Part shown: piece after piece, positions 1-9,000 of the stretch
Layout of the letters: each line of letters starts with the position of its first letter
How positions within the stretch are numbered: position 1 is the first letter of the stretch
Assembly: GCF_036248275.1 (NCBI RefSeq)
Contig: NZ_CP109181.1
Coordinates: forward strand, 4,154,001 to 4,218,000
Reading direction: 5' to 3'
Source of the DNA: Streptomyces sp. NBC_01716
GTDB taxonomy: Bacteria > Actinomycetota > Actinomycetes > Streptomycetales > Streptomycetaceae
Length of the DNA stretch: 64,000 nt
Notes under the pieces: generated by a model
Database searches by the model: none
What the model was told of the DNA's origin: nothing
Seen by the model: the letters and a program-made list of their open reading frames with translations, nothing else
Made by a program: the position numbers and the translations under genes

Positions 1-2619
1 GCGCGACCGGACGATCGATTCGACGACGTTCGCGCCGACGTTCCGGACGGCCGTCAGTCCGAAGAGGATCACGTCGTCGCCCTGCGCGGCGAAGTTCGCC
101 ACCGACTCGTTCACATTCGGCGGCAGCACCTTGATGCCCATGCGCCGGCACTCGTTGAGATAGACCGCCGACTTGTCCTTGTCGTCGCGTACGGACGTGA
201 GGAGCGCGGCCATGTACTCGGCGGGATGGTTCGCCTTGAGATACGCCGTCCAGTACGAGACCAGCGCGTACGCCGCCGCGTGTGCCTTGTTGTACGCGTA
301 TCCGGCGAACGGGACCAGTACGTCCCACACCGCCCGTACCGCGTCGTCCGAATAGCCGCGCTCCCGGCAGCCGTCGCGGAACGGCACGAACTCCTTGTCC
401 AGAACCTCTTTCTTCTTCTTTCCCATGGCCCGGCGGAGCAGATCCGCCTGCCCGAGCGTGTAGCCGGCCAGCACCTGCGCCGCCTTCTGGACCTGTTCCT
501 GGTAGACGACCAGGCCGTAGGTGATCCCGAGGACGTCCTTGAGCGGCTCCGCCAACTCCGGGTGGATCGGGGTAATTTCCTGCTGCTTGTTCTTTCGCAG
601 CGCGTAGTTCGTGTGCGAGTTCATGCCCATCGGGCCCGGCCGGTAGAGCGCGGTCACGGCGGTGATGTCCTCGAAATGGTCGGGCTTCATCAGCCGCAGC
701 AGGGCACGCATCGCGTTTCCGTCGAACTGGAAGACACCGAGCGTGTCGCCCCGGCCGAGGAGTTCGAAGGTCGGCCGGTCGTCGAGCGGCAGGGACAGCA
801 GCTCCAGGTCGATGCCTTTGTTCGTCCGCACCATGGTGACGGCGTCGTCCATGATGGTCAGATTTCGCAGACCCAGGAAATCCATCTTCAGCAGGCCGAG
901 CGACTCGCACTGCGGATAGTCCCACTGCGTGATCGTGACGCCGTCGGTGTGCCTGACCCAGACCGGCACATGGTCGGTGATCGTCTCGCTGGACATGATC
1001 ACGCCGGCCGCGTGCACCCCCATCTGACGCACCAGACCCTCGACACCCTTTGCCGTGTCGATGACCTTCCGCACGTCCGGCTCGTTCTCGTACATCGCCC
1101 GGATCTCGCCCGCCTCGTCGTAGCGGGGGTGGGCCGGATCGGTGATGCCGGAGAGTTCGATGCCTTTCCCGCCGACATCGGCGGGCATCGCTTTCGTGAG
1201 CCGGTCGCCCATCGCGTACGGATAACCCAGCACGCGCGCCGAGTCCTTGATGGCGTTCTTCGCCTTGATCTTTCCGTACGTCCCGATCATGGCGACCTTG
1301 TCGGCGCCGTATTTCTCGGTCACATAGCGGATCACTTCCACCCGTCTGCGCTCGTCGAAGTCGATGTCGACATCCGGCATCGATACACGCTCGGGATTGA
1401 GGAACCGCTCGAAGATCAGACCGTGTTCGATCGGGTCGAGGTCGGTGATGCCCATCGCGTACGAGACGAGTGACCCGGCTGCGGAGCCCCGCCCCGGTCC
1501 GACGGCGATGCCGTTGTTCTTGGCCCACATGATGAAGTCAGCGACGACCAGGAAGTACCCCGGGAACCCCATCTCGATGATGATGCCCATCTCGTACTCC
1601 GCCTGGCGCCGGTACTGCTCGCGCACACCGCCCGGAAAGCGGGTGCGGAGGCCCTTGGCGACTTCCTCGCGGAACCAGGTGACTTCGGTGAAGCCGTCGG
1701 GGATGTCGAACTTGGGCATCAGGTTCCGCTCCTGGAACCAGCCTTCCGTATCGATCTGCCGCGCCACCAGAAGCGTGTTCGCACACCCCTCCTGCCAGGC
1801 GTCCGAGGAGTCGACCGCATACATCTCGTCCGTCGACTTCAGGTAATAACCCGTCCCGTCGAACCGGAACCGATCCGGATCCGACAGATTCTTACCCGTC
1901 TGAATACACAGCAGCGCATCATGCGCCGTCGCCTCGCCCGCATACGTGTAATGCGAGTCATTCGTCACCAGCGGCGGAATCCCCAGCTTCTTCCCCACCT
2001 CCAGCAACCCGTCCCGCACCCGGCGCTCGATCTCGATCCCGTGATCCATCAACTCCAGGAAATACCGGTCCTTACCGAAAATATCCTGGTAATCCGAAGC
2101 CGCCTGCATCGCCTCGTCGAACTGCCCCAGCCGCAACCGCGTCTGCAACTCACCCGACGGACACCCCGTCGAAGCGATCAACCCCTCCGACCACTTCGCG
2201 ATCGTCTCCCGGTCCATCCGCGGCCACTTCGTCAGCCACCCCTCCGCATACGCGTCCGACGACAACCGGAACAGATTATGGAGACCGGTCTTATTCGCCG
2301 CCCAGATCGTCTTGTGCGTATAACCACCCGAACCCGAGACATCGTCCCGCTTCTGATGCGGCTGCCCCCACTGCACCTTCCGCTTGTTCCGCCGCGACTC
2401 CGGCGCCACATACGCCTCAATACCGATGATCGGCGTCACACCCGCCTTCTTCGCCTGATGGAAGAAGTCGTACGCACCATGAAGATTCCCATGATCCGTC
2501 ATCGCGATATGAGACATCCCCATCTCATCGCACGCCTTGAACATGTCCCCCAACCGCGCCGCACCATCCAGCAACGAGTACTGCGTGTGCACATGGAGAT
2601 GGGTGAAAGGCCGCCGCAT
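1..2619 (-). CDS. dnaE: DNA polymerase III alpha subunit, 3' end cut by window
   Basis: Replicative DNA polymerase, catalytic alpha subunit (C family). About 873 N-terminal codons are present; the family is usually near 1,180 residues, so roughly the last quarter (OB fold and C-terminal region) lies outside the window. The N-terminus carries the PHP domain signature HLHVHTQYSLLDG (residues 7-19) followed by MTDHGNLHGAYDF. The palm domain shows GPGRGSAAGS near residue 375 and the catalytic aspartates in PDVDIDFDE near residue 412, then the finger motif YRPGPMGMN. PHP plus the full palm points to the main replicative enzyme rather than the ImuC/DnaE2 mutasome type. The ATG at 2619 begins MRRPFTHLH, 10 bases after the stop of the TetR gene, so the two may be cotranscribed. 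Codon style in the first roughly 260 codons (G/T-ending) differs from the rest (C-ending). Confidence 0.95.
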   Translation of the reverse strand, partial: MRRPFTHLHVHTQYSLLDGAARLGDMFKACDEMGMSHIAMTDHGNLHGAYDFFHQAKKAGVTPIIGIEAYVAPESRRNKRKVQWGQPHQKRDDVSGSGGYTHKTIWAANKTGLHNLFRLSSDAYAEGWLTKWPRMDRETIAKWSEGLIASTGCPSGELQTRLRLGQFDEAMQAASDYQDIFGKDRYFLELMDHGIEIERRVRDGLLEVGKKLGIPPLVTNDSHYTYAGEATAHDALLCIQTGKNLSDPDRFRFDGTGYYLKSTDEMYAVDSSDAWQEGCANTLLVARQIDTEGWFQERNLMPKFDIPDGFTEVTWFREEVAKGLRTRFPGGVREQYRRQAEYEMGIIIEMGFPGYFLVVADFIMWAKNNGIAVGPGRGSAAGSLVSYAMGITDLDPIEHGLIFERFLNPERVSMPDVDIDFDERRRVEVIRYVTEKYGADKVAMIGTYGKIKAKNAIKDSARVLGYPYAMGDRLTKAMPADVGGKGIELSGITDPAHPRYDEAGEIRAMYENEPDVRKVIDTAKGVEGLVRQMGVHAAGVIMSSETITDHVPVWVRHTDGVTITQWDYPQCESLGLLKMDFLGLRNLTIMDDAVTMVRTNKGIDLELLSLPLDDRPTFELLGRGDTLGVFQFDGNAMRALLRLMKPDHFEDITAVTALYRPGPMGMNSHTNYALRKNKQQEITPIHPELAEPLKDVLGITYGLVVYQEQVQKAAQVLAGYTLGQADLLRRAMGKKKKEVLDKEFVPFRDGCRERGYSDDAVRAVWDVLVPFAGYAYNKAHAAAYALVSYWTAYLKANHPAEYMAALLTSVRDDKDKSAVYLNECRRMGIKVLPPNVNESVANFAAQGDDVILFGLTAVRNVGANVVESIVRSR

Positions 2620-2629
2620 TTCCGTCCGT

Positions 2630-3229
2630 TCAGGCGTCGGCGTCAGCGTCGGCGTCGAGGCTCCGGGCGATTGCCCGCAGGCCGGCGGCCATCTCACTCG
2701 CCGACGGCGCGTGTTCGGGGTCGATGAGCCACTGCTGCGTGAGCCCGGCGACGAGCGCCATGTGCACGGAACCGACGGCGCGGGCGGTCCCGGGCTCCTC
2801 GGCGTCGGCGATCCCGTGCAGTTCGGCGGCGAGCCGGGGCCGGGCGCGCTCGTACGCCTCCGCGATCTGTGCCCGGACCTCGGGCGTCCGCTCGGCCTGC
2901 GCGAGAGCCTCGGCCGCGGCGACGAGGAGCGGCCGGTGGGTGGTCTGGGACGCGATGACACGCGCCCACATGGCTTCGAGCCGCTCCCCGACGGAGCCCG
3001 GAGCCTCGCCCACGGGATCGCTCGGGGGCTCCTGGACCTTGGTGCCCCACTCGTTGATCGACTCCAGCATGGCCGCGTTGAGCAGCGCCTCTTTGGAGCC
3101 GTAGTGGTAATTGATCGTGCCGAGCGGTGCGTTGGCGGCTGCGGCAATGTCGCGCGAGGTGGTGTGCGCGTAACCGCGCTCCTCCAGGCAGCGCCTGGCC
3201 CCGGCCATCAGCTTTTCACGGTGTCCCAT
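2630..3229 (-). CDS. TetR family transcriptional regulator
   Basis: DNA-binding repressor of about 199 residues, the usual TetR length. The N-terminal helix-turn-helix is clear (TTSRDIAAAANAPLGTINYH, then YGSKEALL), followed by a helical ligand-binding domain with no recognisable ligand signature. I chose the ATG at 3229 (MGHREKL) because a -10-like TACGGT ends 7 bases upstream and would overlap the alternative GTG at 3238. Two palindromes with TGAAC/GTTCA half-sites lie directly upstream, one over the predicted -35, so autoregulation is likely. It lies 10 bases upstream of dnaE on the same strand; whether it influences dnaE transcription is inference. Confidence 0.88.
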   Translation of the reverse strand: MGHREKLMAGARRCLEERGYAHTTSRDIAAAANAPLGTINYHYGSKEALLNAAMLESINEWGTKVQEPPSDPVGEAPGSVGERLEAMWARVIASQTTHRPLLVAAAEALAQAERTPEVRAQIAEAYERARPRLAAELHGIADAEEPGTARAVGSVHMALVAGLTQQWLIDPEHAPSASEMAAGLRAIARSLDADADADA

Positions 3230-3236
3230 GGGCGAC

Positions 3237-3291
3237 ACCGTACAACAGGTTTGAACGTCCGTTCAGAACACTGGTTCAGAACGGCCGTTCA
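3237..3291 (-). promoter_or_regulatory. tetR promoter with two TetR-type operators
   Basis: On the minus strand a -35-like TGAACG (3265-3260) and -10-like TACGGT (3242-3237) are spaced by 17 bases. The palindrome TGAACGTCCGTTCA (3252-3265) covers the -35 and spacer. A second perfect palindrome, GAACGGCCGTTC (3279-3290), with an extra GTTCA in front, lies 14 bases further upstream. Paired sites with identical half-sites are typical of TetR autorepression. Binding is inferred. Confidence 0.7.
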
Positions 3292-3309
3292 GATGCCGCG
3301 CTCCGGGCA

Positions 3310-3927
3310 TCACAGGCCGGTCAGCAGGCCGTCCAGCGGGGCGGGGGTGCGGTCGGGGGCCAGGGCTTCCACGAGGACGCGGCCGTAGTGGATCTTGCGG
3401 CCCTTCTTCGTACCGAGGAAGCGCCTCAACTGCTGGTCCGCCGGACGCCCCTGCTGCGCGGGCTGGCGCAGGAACGTCCGCAGGGCGCGTACGTCGCCCT
3501 CCGCCCGTACCAGCTCCGCGACCCGCGCCACACCCAGCGCACGGATGAGTTCGTCCTCCAGGTCCGCCATGCAGACGAAGAACTCCTGCCGCGTCGCACC
3601 GGCCCGCTCCAGGCCCGCCGTGTAGAAGCGGCGCTCCGCCTCGTCGCACAGGCCGGTGAGGCGCAGGTCGAGGCCGGGTGGGCCGAGGAGTCCCGCGAAG
3701 CGGCCGACGCTCATCGCGCCGCCCATCGGGAGCACGCAGATGCCCTCGGCCGCCAGGTCCCGGCCGCGGCTCGCGGCCAGCGCGTCGACCGCGGCGGCGT
3801 CGCTCGGCCCTTCGAGCAGGACGGCCGCCCGGACGGACAGTCGCACGGCCAGTTCGCGCGCGGGTCCACCGGGGCCGCCGGCCGCCCACGCGATGACCGC
3901 TTGCCGGAAAGACCCCATGTCAGCCAT
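3310..3927 (-). CDS. TOPRIM/OLD-like nucleotidyl transferase-hydrolase domain protein
   Basis: Protein of about 205 residues. The segment AAVLLEGPSDAAAVDALA with a following GICVLPMGGA resembles a TOPRIM fold: the conserved Glu in the first strand of 'LLEGPSD' and an acidic pair later in 'LCDEAE'. Such small TOPRIM proteins occur alone in streptomycetes, often annotated as OLD-family endonuclease-like, but no ATPase domain is present here, so nuclease activity is not shown. Start chosen at ATG 3927 (MADMGSF) with GGAG about 9 bases upstream; ATG 3918 is also possible. It lies upstream of tetR and dnaE on the same strand, but the intervening operators suggest tetR has its own promoter. Confidence 0.7.
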   Translation of the reverse strand: MADMGSFRQAVIAWAAGGPGGPARELAVRLSVRAAVLLEGPSDAAAVDALAASRGRDLAAEGICVLPMGGAMSVGRFAGLLGPPGLDLRLTGLCDEAERRFYTAGLERAGATRQEFFVCMADLEDELIRALGVARVAELVRAEGDVRALRTFLRQPAQQGRPADQQLRRFLGTKKGRKIHYGRVLVEALAPDRTPAPLDGLLTGL

Positions 3928-4051
3928 GAGGCGAGTCTCCGCCCTTTCCGGCGGGCGCGGTAAGGAATTTCCACCGGCGCGCCGGAATAGCCGGGTGACA
4001 CCGGAGGTTGTCCGCATCGCTGGTACAAGATTCAACTGATCGAGGTGCGTG

Positions 4052-4477
4052 ATGGGCAGGATAGTGGTGGGAGTCGACGGGTCGGCTTCTTCGGTGAAGG
4101 CGCTGCACTGGGCCGTACGGCAGGCCGGACTCACCGGCGACACGGTGGAGGCCGCGATCGGCTGGGAATACCCCGCGGCCGCGTGGGCGACGATGGCGCC
4201 CGGCATTCCGCCGGAGTTCGACCCGGAGAAGCTGGCGGCCCAGACCCTGGACGAGACGCTGGAGTCCGCCCTCGGCAAGGAGGGCGCGGCGGCCGTGGAC
4301 CGGCAGGTCGTCGCCGCGCACGCCGCCCAGGCACTGCTCGCCCGCGCGGAGGGCGCCGAACTGCTCGTGGTCGGCGACCGTGGTTACAGCGGGTTCAAGG
4401 CGGCGCTGCTGGGCTCCGTGAGCCTGCATGTCACGCAGCACGCGAAGGTTCCGGTGGTCGTCGTCCGCGGCGAGTGA
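4052..4477 (+). CDS. Universal stress protein (UspA family)
   Basis: Single Usp domain of 141 residues. It starts with IVVGVDGSASSVKALHWAV, the beta-1/ATP-binding Asp region, and ends with the ATP-binding motif in VVGDRGYSGFKAALLGSVS, matching the G-2x-G-9x-G-S pattern, so an ATP-binding type is expected. ATG at 4052 has GAGG 6 bases upstream; the GTG at 4049 is too close to it. Small Usp proteins in actinomycetes respond to starvation or redox stress; this copy's role cannot be read from context. Confidence 0.9.
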   Translation: MGRIVVGVDGSASSVKALHWAVRQAGLTGDTVEAAIGWEYPAAAWATMAPGIPPEFDPEKLAAQTLDETLESALGKEGAAAVDRQVVAAHAAQALLARAEGAELLVVGDRGYSGFKAALLGSVSLHVTQHAKVPVVVVRGE

Positions 4478-4521
4478 TCCGGACGAACGACTCCGGCGAA
4501 CGGCCTGCGGGCCGGGCGGAG

Positions 4522-4878
4522 TTACGGCGCGATGGTCAGGTCCTCGATCAGACCGTCGCGCAGCGTGAACCGGAAGCGGAGGTCGACGCGCCCGCCGGGG
4601 AAGTTTCCCTCCAGGCGGTGGGTGACGGTGTGGTGCGCGTCGTCCTCGCTCTCGGCCGCGACGAGTTCCGTGGTGTACGTGTACTCGCTCGCCGCGGTTT
4701 CGAGCCATCGCCCGATCTCGGCCGAGCCGGTGTGGGTCGAGCCCTCGTCGGTGACGGTGGCGTCCTCGTGCATGGTCGCGAGTGCGGCCGGGGCGTCGCG
4801 GTCCTCGTGGGCGGCCAGATAACGGGTGACGACGTCGGGGACAGCGGGGACGGCGGGGCTGCCAGGGATCGCGGGCAT
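4522..4878 (-). CDS. SnoaL/NTF2-like domain protein
   Basis: Small 118-residue protein with the NTF2-like cone fold pattern: VVTRYLAAHEDRDAPAALA, then ATVTDEGSTHTGSAEIGRWL, then beta strands ending in FTLRDGLIEDLTIAP. The family includes polyketide cyclases, ketosteroid isomerase-like enzymes and non-enzymatic ligand binders; no specific catalytic set is evident. It is divergent from an HxlR regulator, and the 88-base gap contains one long inverted repeat, so the HxlR protein probably controls it. Confidence 0.82.
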   Translation of the reverse strand: MPAIPGSPAVPAVPDVVTRYLAAHEDRDAPAALATMHEDATVTDEGSTHTGSAEIGRWLETAASEYTYTTELVAAESEDDAHHTVTHRLEGNFPGGRVDLRFRFTLRDGLIEDLTIAP

Positions 4879-4898
4879 GGGTCTTCGACTCCCTCGGT

Positions 4899-4931
4899 GC
4901 TAAAATTGAAGTGAGTAACTTCGACTTTAGC
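4899..4931. promoter_or_regulatory. Inverted repeat, probable HxlR operator
   Basis: Arms GCTAAAATTGAAGT (4899-4912) and ACTTCGACTTTAGC (4918-4931) match at 12 of 14 positions around a 5-base centre that includes part of the AGTAACTT motif common in HxlR-type sites. It is an A/T-rich island between two divergent starts, where a repressor would control both genes. Confidence 0.75.
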
Positions 4932-4966
4932 AGTAACTGGACGGGCGAGCGGACGGGGCGGGACAC

Positions 4967-5479
4967 ATGGCGGGGCGAGGGAACCGGATGCGGCTGGAGG
5001 ACCGGACATGTCCGCTGTCCACCACCGTGCGGCAGGTGGGCGAATGGTGGACGCTGCTGATCCTTCATGACGCGTTCGACGGCTATACGCGCTTCGACCA
5101 GTTCCAGGAGAGCCTCGGCATCTCCTCCAGCATGCTCACCACCCGGCTCAAGACCCTGGTCGCCGACGGGCTGTTGGAGCGCCGCCCGTATCAACAGGGC
5201 CCGACGCGCTACGAGTACGTCCTCACGGACCTCGGCCGCTCGCTGCGACCGGTCCTCGTCGCCCTCGCCGCGTGGGGCAATTCGCGGCTGCCGGCCGAGG
5301 AACGGACCATGGTCCTGGTCGACGCGGCGACGGGCACGGAGGTCGAGCCCGTGGTCGTCGACGCGGCCACCGGGCAACGGCTGGACGACAGCGAGAAGTA
5401 CGTCTTCACCGCCGGTCCGGCGGCGACCGGCGGCATGCTCGCGCGGTATGCCAAGTCCGGTCAGCCGCAGGGGAGTTGA
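4967..5479 (+). CDS. HxlR family winged-helix transcriptional regulator
   Basis: 170 residues. The HxlR signature is clear: a conserved Cys in RTCPLSTTVRQVGEWWTLLIL, then FDQFQESLGISSSMLTTRLK and LVADGLLERRPYQQGPTRYEYVLTDLGRSL, the wHTH and wing. An extra C-terminal tail of about 60 residues follows the wHTH domain. The single N-terminal Cys is the position used by redox/aldehyde-sensing HxlR members, so thiol sensing is possible. Start at ATG 4967 with a G-rich ribosome binding site; divergent from the SnoaL-like gene. Confidence 0.9.
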   Translation: MAGRGNRMRLEDRTCPLSTTVRQVGEWWTLLILHDAFDGYTRFDQFQESLGISSSMLTTRLKTLVADGLLERRPYQQGPTRYEYVLTDLGRSLRPVLVALAAWGNSRLPAEERTMVLVDAATGTEVEPVVVDAATGQRLDDSEKYVFTAGPAATGGMLARYAKSGQPQGS

Positions 5480-5568
5480 CACGTACCTCTACGACAAACG
5501 CGCGGTTTTTCTGGACCGGATCACGTAGCCGGTCGGGACCGTTCTGTGCATCGTCACGACACGCGCGC

Positions 5569-5585
5569 AAACGTTCCGAATGTTT
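5569..5585. promoter_or_regulatory. Small inverted repeat upstream of SCP2-like gene
   Basis: AAACGTTCCGAATGTTT is a near-perfect palindrome, an A/T-rich site about 80 bases upstream of the SCP2-like start and about 90 downstream of the HxlR stop. It looks like a regulator binding site; the protein is unknown. Confidence 0.4.
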
Positions 5586-5664
5586 CCCTGAAGCTGCCTC
5601 AAGCGGTCGGTCGTGAGGGGTTGAATGGACCTCGACCACGCTCGCTTGAACGATGGAGAGACCC

Positions 5665-5985
5665 TTGAGCACTTCCGACAACACCATGCAGGCTCTCGCC
5701 GCGAGGTTCGACTCGGCTGCCGCCGCCGGTCTGGACCTCACCTTCGGCTTCAACGTGACCGACGAGAGCAAGCACTTCTCGTTGACCGTGAAGGACGGAA
5801 CCTGCTCGCTGCAAGAGGGGGAGAACCCGGACGCCAACGCCACGCTCGTGCTGGACTCGGACACCCTGAAGTCCATCCAGTCGGGGACCACGGACGGGAC
5901 GCAGGAGTTCACGGCCGGCCGGCTCAAGATAGAGGGCGACCCCGCGGTCGCCCAGAAGCTGGGCACGCTGTTCCCGGCCGCCTGA
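5665..5985 (+). CDS. SCP2 sterol-binding domain family protein
   Basis: About 106 residues, a single SCP2-like lipid-binding domain: FDSAAAAGLDLTFGFNVTD, then FSLTVKDGTCSLQEG, then TLVLDSDTLKSIQSG and a C-terminal FTAGRLKIEGDPAVAQKL. The last segment is the conserved end of SCP2 domains. Proteins of this size bind hydrophobic ligands; a specific ligand cannot be given. I prefer the TTG start at 5665 because GGAGAG (5655-5660) sits correctly for it; the ATG at 5653 lies inside that ribosome binding site and has none of its own. A strong terminator follows. Confidence 0.8.
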   Translation: MSTSDNTMQALAARFDSAAAAGLDLTFGFNVTDESKHFSLTVKDGTCSLQEGENPDANATLVLDSDTLKSIQSGTTDGTQEFTAGRLKIEGDPAVAQKLGTLFPAA

Positions 5986-5999
5986 TCGGTCTACGCGAT

Positions 6000-6031
6000 G
6001 GGCCCGCGGTCACTTCGGTGGCCGCGGGCCC
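6000..6031 (+). terminator. Strong hairpin terminator after SCP2-like gene
   Basis: GGGCCCGCGG (6000-6009) pairs with CCGCGGGCCC (6022-6031), extended by a U-G pair and CAC/GTG to a 14-bp stem closed by a TTCG tetraloop. It starts 15 bases after the stop codon. No long T run follows, as is usual in streptomycetes. Confidence 0.85.
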
Positions 6032-6094
6032 ACTCGCTTAGCGGGCGGAGTTCTCGCATGCCGATTGTCAGTGGTGCCTTCTATGGTTTTGGGC

Positions 6095-9000
6095 ATGACC
6101 CCTGCACTGATCGGGCGTGACCACCCCGCAGGCGTCCTTCGCGCGGAGATCGGCCGGGCGACGGACAGCCACGGGGGTCTCGTGCTGGTCGCGGGCGAGG
6201 CGGGCATCGGAAAGACCACGCTGGTCACGGCCGCCGCCCGGGAGGCCAGGCAGCGCGGGGCGCTCGTGCTGGGCGGCTCCTGCTGGGAAGGCAGCGCTCC
6301 GGGGTACTGGCCGTGGGTGCAGGTCGTGCGCGGCATGCGGCGCGGCCTGGACGAGGCGGAGTGGGCGAAGGCCGAGCAGGCGGCGGGCGGCCGGCTCACG
6401 GTGCTGCTCGGTGAGGCCGCGGGGGACGACGAGGCCAAGGACGCCTTCTCCGTGTACGACGCGGTGACGACCGCCCTCGTCACGGTCTCCCAGGACCGGC
6501 CGGTCGTCGTGGTCGTGGACGACCTGCACTGGGCGGACACCGCGTCGCTCAAGCTCCTCGAATTCGCCGCCCAGCACGCCTGGTTCGAGCGGCTGCTGCT
6601 CATCGGCACGTACCGCGACGTGGAGGTGGAGGCGCCCGGCCACCCGCTCCAGCAGCTCATCCTCCCGCTCGTCGCCCGCGCCACCACGGCCGTCACGCTG
6701 ACCGGGCTCGACAGGGACGACGTGGGCGCGCTCCTCGCGCTGACCACCGGGCGGGAGCCCGAGCCCGCCCTGGTGGACGAGGTGCACAGCCGTACGGGCG
6801 GCAATCCCTTCTTCGTGGAGCAGACCGCCCGCCTGTGGCACGGCGGCAGCCCGGTCAGCACGATCGCCCCCGGCGTGCGCGAGGCCGTGCGGCGGCGGCT
6901 GTCGATGCTGCCGAAGCCGGTCGGCGACCTGCTGGTCACGGCGAGCGTGCTGGGCAGGGAGTTCCACCGCCAGGTGCTCGCCGCCGCCACGTCGGCGCCC
7001 GTGCCGCACGTGGACCGGCTGCTGGACCGGGCCGTGTCCGCCCGGCTGGTGGTGACGCGCGAGGGCGGGCGGTTCGCCTTCGCGCACGACCTCGTCCGAG
7101 AGACGCTCTACGACTCCCTGGAGGAGGCGGAGGCGGCCCGGCTGCACGGCGCGGTCGTACGGGGCCTGGACACCGCACCGGCACTGGGCGGCAAGGTCTT
7201 CCCCGCGGATCTGGCCCGGCACGCCCATCTCGCCGGTGACACCGTGGAGCGCGACCACCGCATCGATCTGCTGCTCGCCGCCGCGCGGGACGCGTCGAGC
7301 AGGCTCGCGGGCGAGGAGGCCGTGGGTCACTACCGGCGCGCGCTGGAGGTGGCGGAGACCTCCGGGGAGGGCGACCCGCGCCGCGCCGTCCTGATCGCGC
7401 TCGACCTGGCCGGAGAGCTGCGGCACCACGGCATGGAGGACGAGGCCCGGCGGTATTTCGACCGCGCGGTGACACCGGCGCGTGAGCTGGGCGATCCGGA
7501 GCTGCTGACCCGCGTGGCGCTCACGGTCCACCAGGTGGACGACCTCCCCGGCCACGGGCCGCAGGCGGCGGAGCTGCTGCACGAGGCGTACCGCGCGCTG
7601 TTCGGTGAAGGTGAGAGTGAGGGCGGGGGGAGCGAGGGCAGGGAGAGTGAGCGGATGGCGCAGGACCTCGCCGTCCGGGCCACCGATCTCGCCCGAAGGG
7701 ACGATGACGACGAGGCGCTCGCCTTCTCCCTCTGGGCGCGGCACGACACGATCTGGGGACTCGGCACCTCCGAGGAGCGGCTCGCCCTCACCGCCGAGAT
7801 GTCGGCCGTCTCCCGCCGCACGAAGAACCTGGACATGGAGGTGCACGCCGCGGCGATGCGCTGGGTGACGCTGCTGGAGCTGGGTGATCCGCTCTTCCTG
7901 AGCCAGTTGCGTACGTACGCGGTCCTTGCCGAGCGGGCGGGCAAGCGCAGGTACGAGCTGGGCAAGGCTGTGGACCTGGGCATCGTCGCCGCCCTCAGCG
8001 GTGACTTCGAGCAGGCCGAGAAGTGGTACGCCGACACGGTCGAAGCGGCCGACGGGCACGCTCCGTACGAGTATCTGGCCTCCCATCTGCTCTGGGCCCT
8101 GCACATGATCCGGGGTCGTCACGAGAAGGCCGACGCCGTTTCGCGCGGCCTCAACGGCATGGGCTATCCGCTGCCCGTGCTGCTCGACGGGATCGCCGCG
8201 ATCGAACGCGCGGACACGGAGCGGGCGCTGCGGCATCTGCGGGAGCTGGAGGACCGGCCGGAGCCGGTGTCCCGGATCTTCGCACCGCTGCTGTTCCGGC
8301 TCCGCGCGCACACGGCTGCCGCGACGGGTGATCCCCGGTTGATCGCCGCGGCCAGGGACGACCTCGGCGCCCACAGCGGCCGATGGCTCGTCGCGCTGTA
8401 CGGCTGCGACATCAGCGGACCGGTCGACCTGTGGCTCGGCATGCTGGACGCGGCGGAGGGGCGGTGGGACACGGCGGTGACCGCGTTCGCCTCGGCGCGC
8501 GAGTCCGCCGAACGTCTCGGGGCGAGACCGTGGTCCCTGCGCGCGGGCGTGGAGCTGGCGGACGCGCTGCGGGCGCGCGGCGGGCCGGGGGACGCGGCGG
8601 CGGAGGCGACGCTCCGGGCGGAGACGTCGCGGGCGGCGAAGGCGATGGGGCTGGAGCACCTGGAGAGGGAGGTGGTGAGCGGACCGGACCCCCACCACCC
8701 CACCCACCCTGTCACCGACCCCGATGAGGCTCAACCTGCCCCGCCCGGCCCGGAGTTCAGGCGGGACGGGGCCGTGTGGGCGCTCGCCTTCGACGGGCGG
8801 GCGGTGCATGTGCCCGACGCGAAGGGGCTGCGCGATCTGCACACGCTGCTCTCCCACCCGGGCACGGACTTCCCCGCCGTCCGGCTGCTCGCCCCCGACG
8901 GCGGCGAGACGGCGGTGGCGGTGCGCGCCATGGGCGGCGACCCGGTCCTGGACGAACAGGCCAAGGCGGCGTACCGGCGACGGCTCGACCAACTGGACCA

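Noticed and set aside
226..1473. 415-residue plus-strand reading frame opposite dnaE
   Set aside because: Antisense shadow of the high-GC dnaE gene; Arg/Val/His-rich with no family features, while the minus strand encodes a clear polymerase.
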